Shown here: piece by piece, positions 59,084 to 64,000 of the stretch
Layout: each line of letters starts with the position of its first letter
How positions within the stretch are numbered: position 1 is the stretch's first letter
Source: Magicicada septendecula
Taxonomy: Eukaryota; Arthropoda; Insecta; Hemiptera; Cicadidae
Direction of reading: 5' to 3'
DNA length: 64,000 bases
Assembly (NCBI GenBank): GCA_034769895.1
Contig: CM068367.1
Span: 125,711,927-125,775,926, forward strand
Notes under the pieces: model-generated
Seen by the model: the letters and a program-made list of their open reading frames with translations, nothing else
The model's database searches: none
What the model was told of the DNA's origin: nothing
Made by a program: the position numbers and the translations under genes

Positions 59084-61098
59084 TGTAACACAAGATGACT
59101 TCGTGCTTCAACAAATAACAACAATTCCAAAGTCATAAAGTCATACCCGGAGATGTGAACTATCAGAAGCCACAAACTCTACTGCACGTGACAGAATATG
59201 CAGATCAGGACATCCGAGAATCTACAAGATCATCGTAGATATCTACACGACATATTGTTCAACCTGCGAACTTTTGGAGCCCTTTACAGAGGAAGGCCAG
59301 ACCGAGATGACGACGTAGCTGTTCCTGTTTTCCAAGACGGATACCCCAGGACGAGTCTTCTGCATACCAATTAAAAGGTGACTCGATAGCCTGTCTATCG
59401 AGGGTTAATAATATTTGTTACACAACACATCTTGAAAGAGACTTTTCAGAAACTATTAACTTTGTAAAGACTTATAAATTAAATCTAAGAATTTCATGTA
59501 ACTATTCTAACTTCATACGTTGTAACAATTTATATGCTAATGTAGAGTAATATAATTCAAGCAATAATACCATTCTTCCAATGGTTGAATAAAAGAAAGT
59601 CTTGCAAGCTAATATCATGAAATGAGTATAATTAAAAGTCTTAATTACAGAAATACAGAAAGTTGACCCGGATCCGAGGTATAGCTATATAAAATCAAGT
59701 TTGATCTCAAAGTTTAAAGAAACCTTTCAAATAACTTAATAATTGAATTAGTAATGTCATGGGATCTGTCAGTATATGTTTTTAAATGTTAAATAAAGAG
59801 AAGTCTTCTTGTTACACACATATGAGGAGTGCTTAAATCAATTGTATACCTTGCCATTGTTTCCTTACACAGTTAGTAAGTAATTTGTTACATTAATTAT
59901 TTGTGATCAATTCTGTTACAACGTAGGCAGCCCATCTAATTAACGGAGTTTAATTACGAGGGGTTCCCTGGATTTGTAACGCGGCGAAAAGACGTTACAA
60001 AAGTGCGCAACTCTGCTTTCTTGTAAAAAAATAAAAGGGTAATTGTTTACAGAGTGTCACAAAAGTGCGCTCTCTCCTAAATTTTATAAAGGTGTTTTAA
60101 GCAAACAAAATTGCGTCATTCAAAAAAAAAATAAAGGAAACAAAGGAAAGAGTTTTTAATTGTGTATATAGTGTCACAACCAAAATTGCATTCACTATGC
60201 GTGGATAAATTGTATGATCAATAACTAAATATATAATATTGATATATGCACTCAGAAAGTTACTTTAATAAATGTAATGTTCGAAACATATTTAATAGTG
60301 TATTAAGTTACATAGATGGTAGTATGTATAAGTAAAATATCCTTAGCGTCATACAATGCATGTAGCTTTTGCATTCTATAGGCCAGTAGGAACCTGCATA
60401 ATTCGATATAAGTACTTGCATACATGAATTGTGACCAAACATAACAATTTTGGTCAACCGAACAATCTGTAACAGGTTTGTTTACGACAATCTATGACCT
60501 GTTGTTTCCTGAATCATTCTGCACAGTGTATGTCCAACTATCTAGCTTACATACACTAGTATGTGTTATAAAAAAAAAATTTGATTAAAAATAACTTTGT
60601 TAATAATAATAAAGTAATTAAGTAGAAGTTCGTGATTTAAAACTTGTGAACAAAATAAGTAATTATTTAATTGAGAAAAGTTTATGAATGAACGGAGCCA
60701 AAGTGTTGCCAAGCGTAGTAATAATAAATGTGTTGCATAAGATTGCGCTCCCCTTCTCTCGTGTTTATACCGGTTCAGAGTACATATACAGTAGTTGTGT
60801 TATTCAGTCGCCTTGTGGAGAACAATAAGAGTAAAACCCCCTTTCTCACTGACACGCTCAACCCTCCTTTGTTAACTAAATATGTAGGCCACCCTCTGAC
60901 CTACATTCCAGTAAACAGCTGATCGGCTATTTAACCTTGAAAGATATGTGTGTGTGATTTCTGTCTCTCCCTTAGAAGAGAAATTGTTCTTTTCTAATTT
61001 GTGTAAATTGATTACTTATGAATTTATTATATGTATATGTAATATATGTGTAATATACTAGTATTAATTTTAAGTACGTGCTAATGAGTTAGAACAAA
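59084..61098 (+). repeat. Probable 5' LTR and leader of the right-edge retrotransposon (limits uncertain)
   Basis: Two readings are possible. First, an LTR at 59084-59920 with TGTAACA...TGTTACA ends, a TATATAAAA at about 59684 and AATAAA at about 59792. Second, an LTR starting at 59976 with the hairpin TGTAACG...CGTTACA, like the other two LTR elements here, and ending just before the gag ATG. The 3' LTR lies outside the window, so neither can be confirmed. Short repeats ACAAAAGTGCGC (about 59997, 60059) also occur. No gene. Confidence 0.4.
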
Positions 61099-64000
61099 AT
61101 GGCCCAATTTAACCCGGATTGGTTATTAAAAGACGAGCTGTCTTACGAAGCCCTTTTGCGTGGACTACCCCATGCTGATGTAACAGTCGCGGAATTACGA
61201 AGTTCAATTCGCGAATGTGGATTTGATGTGCCCGTGCAATTAAACAATCTAAGCCAACTCGATTATGAAAGCGAGAAAGAAATTTGTAATGCCAAGTATA
61301 GTGAACTATACTTATTGTCTCAAACACTCCAAGACGAGAAATCTCCGGCAAAAATTTTGCGGACTACCCAGAGAATAGAGCATTTAACCAGGCGAATAAA
61401 AAATTTGTCGATCTGGCCGAATCTCACAGAAATACCCGTTGATGTACAAAAGCTAGCAGACGAAGCTCTACGCCGCTTACCTTCAATTATCAACGATTTA
61501 AGACGAAAATCCGACTCATTCAGGATGGACGAAATAGAGAAGTCATTAATGAAATTACACATCTCCCCAGTACAATCCCCCACCACTGGTTTACCTCCGC
61601 CTAACTCGGATCGGAACTCACCTATCGTATCGCAAGTGCAAGCGAACCCAGAACAAAAAACTGATACAGATATAAATGTCCCTCCTCCCGAGCATTTTCA
61701 GTTTCGTCCCGGAAATAATGAATTGACCAACACCCCCAATGAATCTAATCGCCCTCATCGAGGAATTACCCCTATGAACTATAACGCAGATCTATACGGA
61801 AAAATGACTCACCCTGTGGAGAAGATTTTAACCGAAATCCCTTATACAGATGGTTTAAATGTTTCCAAGTTACTAACATTTATTAGTTATCTTCTTCAGA
61901 TAAAGGATCTACAGCAGCTGAATGACTGGCAAATTTTACAAGTTCTGTTACCAAAGTGTAAACCCCCGTTAAAAAATCGTGTGCTAGAAGCCCTAACCTC
62001 TACTTTCCCAGTAGAAGAGCTACATAGCTCTTTAATAAAATACTTTATTCCCACCGGCATCTATGAAGAAATAAAAAGGAAGACAGTACTCCGAGTACAA
62101 GGACATCAGGAGAGATTAGCTCACTACATCTCCGATGTTAGGGAGTCCTCTCGACTACTACGTGTAAGCTGGAATGAAACACAACTGGTGGACACCATTT
62201 TAATAGGAGTGTCACCCGAAGAAAGATCTCGACTGTCATTGATGAATAGACCCAATACAATTGCTGATCTAGAACAGTGCAGTATCCATTCTTCAAATGT
62301 ATGGTACTCAGATCAAAATAGAGAAGCAATGAAAACCTCTGGAACTAATAGACATCAATTGCGAGCACTACTGCCTGATGTAACAACCTCGTATGAAAGA
62401 CAAGTTTCTAGTAGACCTCACCATGTGCGCAAAGCTGGTAAGTTAACTGTAAACCCAGATAAACCGGAAACCAAGTACCCACCTCGCAGAAAACCCACCT
62501 GTTATAATTGTGGCAAATATGGGCACATAAGAAGAGAGTGCAAAAGTAAGCCATTGGAACGGAATAACCCCAATTCAAAAAAACATGTAAGGCAGGGAGA
62601 CCCGAAAACCTGTGTCTTCCGCAGCTACTCAAAATTGGGTAAACTAAAAGAAACCAGTAATAATAATAAGAATGAATTATTCTGTAACCAAGTGAAAAAC
62701 AAAAAAGGTGCGAAAGATATCGACCCCTATGTGCGAGAATTTCGTGAAAAGTGTAATGCGATTAATAGATGTAAATGGAAAAAAAATCTACTACCATTAA
62801 TACAAGTCGACTTAGGCGTTACATCCCCCATCGCCTTAATTGATTCGGGATCTAGTAGAAGCTTAATCAGCCAAGAATTAGCGGACATGTTAGCTAAACA
62901 TCATCTAGTAAAACGGAACCAACCTGTGAATATAAAGTGTGCTACCGCTGATAAACGTAAAATAAATATAAACCTGAGCATTACCGTTAAGGTTAAAATA
63001 AAAAACCTAAGTTGGATATTTACAATGTTAGTATGTAAAGAATTAGGACCTGATTTAATATTAGGTGCAGATTTTATTAGTAAGACAGGAATGATTCTTG
63101 ACATCTACGAGCGAGAATTTTATTTCAGATTTGACCGTGCAAGAAAACATAAATTTGATAGTAATGAAGATAAACGTTGTTCATCTACTGCACATGTAAT
63201 ACACCAAGATTCAGATTTATCTCACCTAGAACGAAGAGATAGAGTCAAAATAGTAAAACTAATTAAAGAATTTTCCTCGGTTCTTACACCAAAACTACGA
63301 CTTACGGACCTAATAGAGTATAAAATTAATCTGAGTGATCAGAAAGTAATACGACTACCCCCGTACAAGTTGTCGCCTCCCAAGATGGAAGTCATGCGAA
63401 ACCATATCAATAAGTTATTGGATCAAGGAGTCATAGAACCCTCTACGTCCCCATATTCTTCACCCTCCTTTTTAGTACCGAAAGGACCAGATAAACACCG
63501 ACTAGTTGTAGACTACAGGCAATTAAATAAAAGAATAGAATTTGAATCAATCCCTCTTCCAGACATCCATAGTGCGTTTCATTATTTTACGAAAGCAATG
63601 GTTTTTACGGTAATGGATCTAAATCAAGCTTTTCACCAAATACCTCTTTCAGAAGAATCCAAACGTCTAACCGTGTTTGCAGTTCCTTTTAACTTGTACC
63701 AATTTACTAGGGTACCCTTTGGAATATCTCAAGGAAGTTCCGTATGTAGTAGACTATTGGAGAAGATATTTCACGACATTAAATTTAAATTTGTGTACCA
63801 CTATTTGGACGACATCGTAATATACAGTGAATCAATGGAACAACATCTCAGACATTTGCGTGAAGTGTTATCTCGTTTACTAAGAGCAGGATTAACGGTG
63901 AACCCAAATAAGGTAAGTTTTGCTGTCCCTCAGTTTTCTTTCTTAGGACACATAGTGAAAGCGAAGGGAAAGGTAAGCATTGACCCCGAACGTACCCGTG
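61099..64000 (+). CDS. Gag-protease-RT fusion of a Gypsy-type LTR retrotransposon, running off the window
   Basis: One uninterrupted frame of 967 codons from ATG 61099 to the window end. The Gag part begins MAQFNPDWLLKDELSYEALL and has a capsid-like helical region (about residues 240-430). A CCHC zinc knuckle (CYNCGKYGHIRREC, residues 468-481) follows, then an aspartic protease with DSG at 582-584 and LILGADF. The reverse transcriptase has DYRQLNKRI, MDLNQAFHQIPL, RVPFGISQGSS and YLDD at 902-905. Gag and Pol are in one frame with no stop or shift between them, unlike the element at 43666. No lesion is seen, so the copy may be young or active. RNase H and integrase must lie to the right. It is a different lineage from the neighbouring element. 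Confidence 0.9.
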   Translation, partial: MAQFNPDWLLKDELSYEALLRGLPHADVTVAELRSSIRECGFDVPVQLNNLSQLDYESEKEICNAKYSELYLLSQTLQDEKSPAKILRTTQRIEHLTRRIKNLSIWPNLTEIPVDVQKLADEALRRLPSIINDLRRKSDSFRMDEIEKSLMKLHISPVQSPTTGLPPPNSDRNSPIVSQVQANPEQKTDTDINVPPPEHFQFRPGNNELTNTPNESNRPHRGITPMNYNADLYGKMTHPVEKILTEIPYTDGLNVSKLLTFISYLLQIKDLQQLNDWQILQVLLPKCKPPLKNRVLEALTSTFPVEELHSSLIKYFIPTGIYEEIKRKTVLRVQGHQERLAHYISDVRESSRLLRVSWNETQLVDTILIGVSPEERSRLSLMNRPNTIADLEQCSIHSSNVWYSDQNREAMKTSGTNRHQLRALLPDVTTSYERQVSSRPHHVRKAGKLTVNPDKPETKYPPRRKPTCYNCGKYGHIRRECKSKPLERNNPNSKKHVRQGDPKTCVFRSYSKLGKLKETSNNNKNELFCNQVKNKKGAKDIDPYVREFREKCNAINRCKWKKNLLPLIQVDLGVTSPIALIDSGSSRSLISQELADMLAKHHLVKRNQPVNIKCATADKRKININLSITVKVKIKNLSWIFTMLVCKELGPDLILGADFISKTGMILDIYEREFYFRFDRARKHKFDSNEDKRCSSTAHVIHQDSDLSHLERRDRVKIVKLIKEFSSVLTPKLRLTDLIEYKINLSDQKVIRLPPYKLSPPKMEVMRNHINKLLDQGVIEPSTSPYSSPSFLVPKGPDKHRLVVDYRQLNKRIEFESIPLPDIHSAFHYFTKAMVFTVMDLNQAFHQIPLSEESKRLTVFAVPFNLYQFTRVPFGISQGSSVCSRLLEKIFHDIKFKFVYHYLDDIVIYSESMEQHLRHLREVLSRLLRAGLTVNPNKVSFAVPQFSFLGHIVKAKGKVSIDPERTR

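Overview
The window looks like AT-rich, repeat-dense nuclear DNA from an arthropod, probably an insect. The order is my guess from the transposon mix, not something the sequence proves. Almost every long reading frame belongs to a transposable element. The exception is a host gene on the minus strand whose small exons are scattered between the elements.

Left part (1-23 kb): AT-rich DNA; a dead Tigger/pogo transposon (2140-3998, TA duplication, TIRs, broken transposase); then two near-identical 5.4-kb blocks in tandem (4425-9840 and 10963-16375). Each block is a 3.1-kb LTR, a lysine-type primer-binding site and a 497/498-residue Gag-like ORF with no pol, arranged LTR-internal-LTR-internal, with the second internal region cut off. 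At the cut begins a long inverted repeat made of ~170-bp tandem units (16376-17197). Its partner lies at 21132-22801, and 3.9 kb of other DNA sits between them.

Middle (23-43 kb): two minus-strand non-coding Helitrons (23770-26228), two broken mariners that each contain a misplaced copy of part of their own transposase (26816-28243, 32383-33858), small fold-back elements carrying hammerhead-ribozyme-like cores (36.6, 38.9, 39.7, 40.9 kb), a non-LTR retrotransposon tail (35.8 kb) and microsatellites. Five minus-strand exons with consistent phases (38547-38588, 35145-35308, 31252-31328, 29860-30009, 29104-29130) encode a cysteine-rich ectodomain of TNF-receptor type, a stalk and a transmembrane segment. 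Possible 3' exons lie near 20.7 and 18.6 kb. The signal-peptide exon was not found.

Right part (43-64 kb): a Helitron with Rep/helicase remains (5' end at 43137, coding 53.8-57.7 kb) is split by a 9.9-kb Gypsy-type LTR element (43666-53611, AAGT target duplication, long coiled-coil Gag, Asn-rich Gag tail, nearly intact Pol). At the right edge a second, unrelated Gypsy-type element has one uninterrupted gag-protease-RT frame from 61099 running out of the window.

Nothing resembles a bacterial operon, CRISPR array, rRNA or tRNA. The most interesting items are the hidden receptor gene, the tandem gag-only retrotransposon with a pair of apparently covarying RNA hairpins, the satellite-like inverted repeats, and the hammerhead-like fold-back elements.
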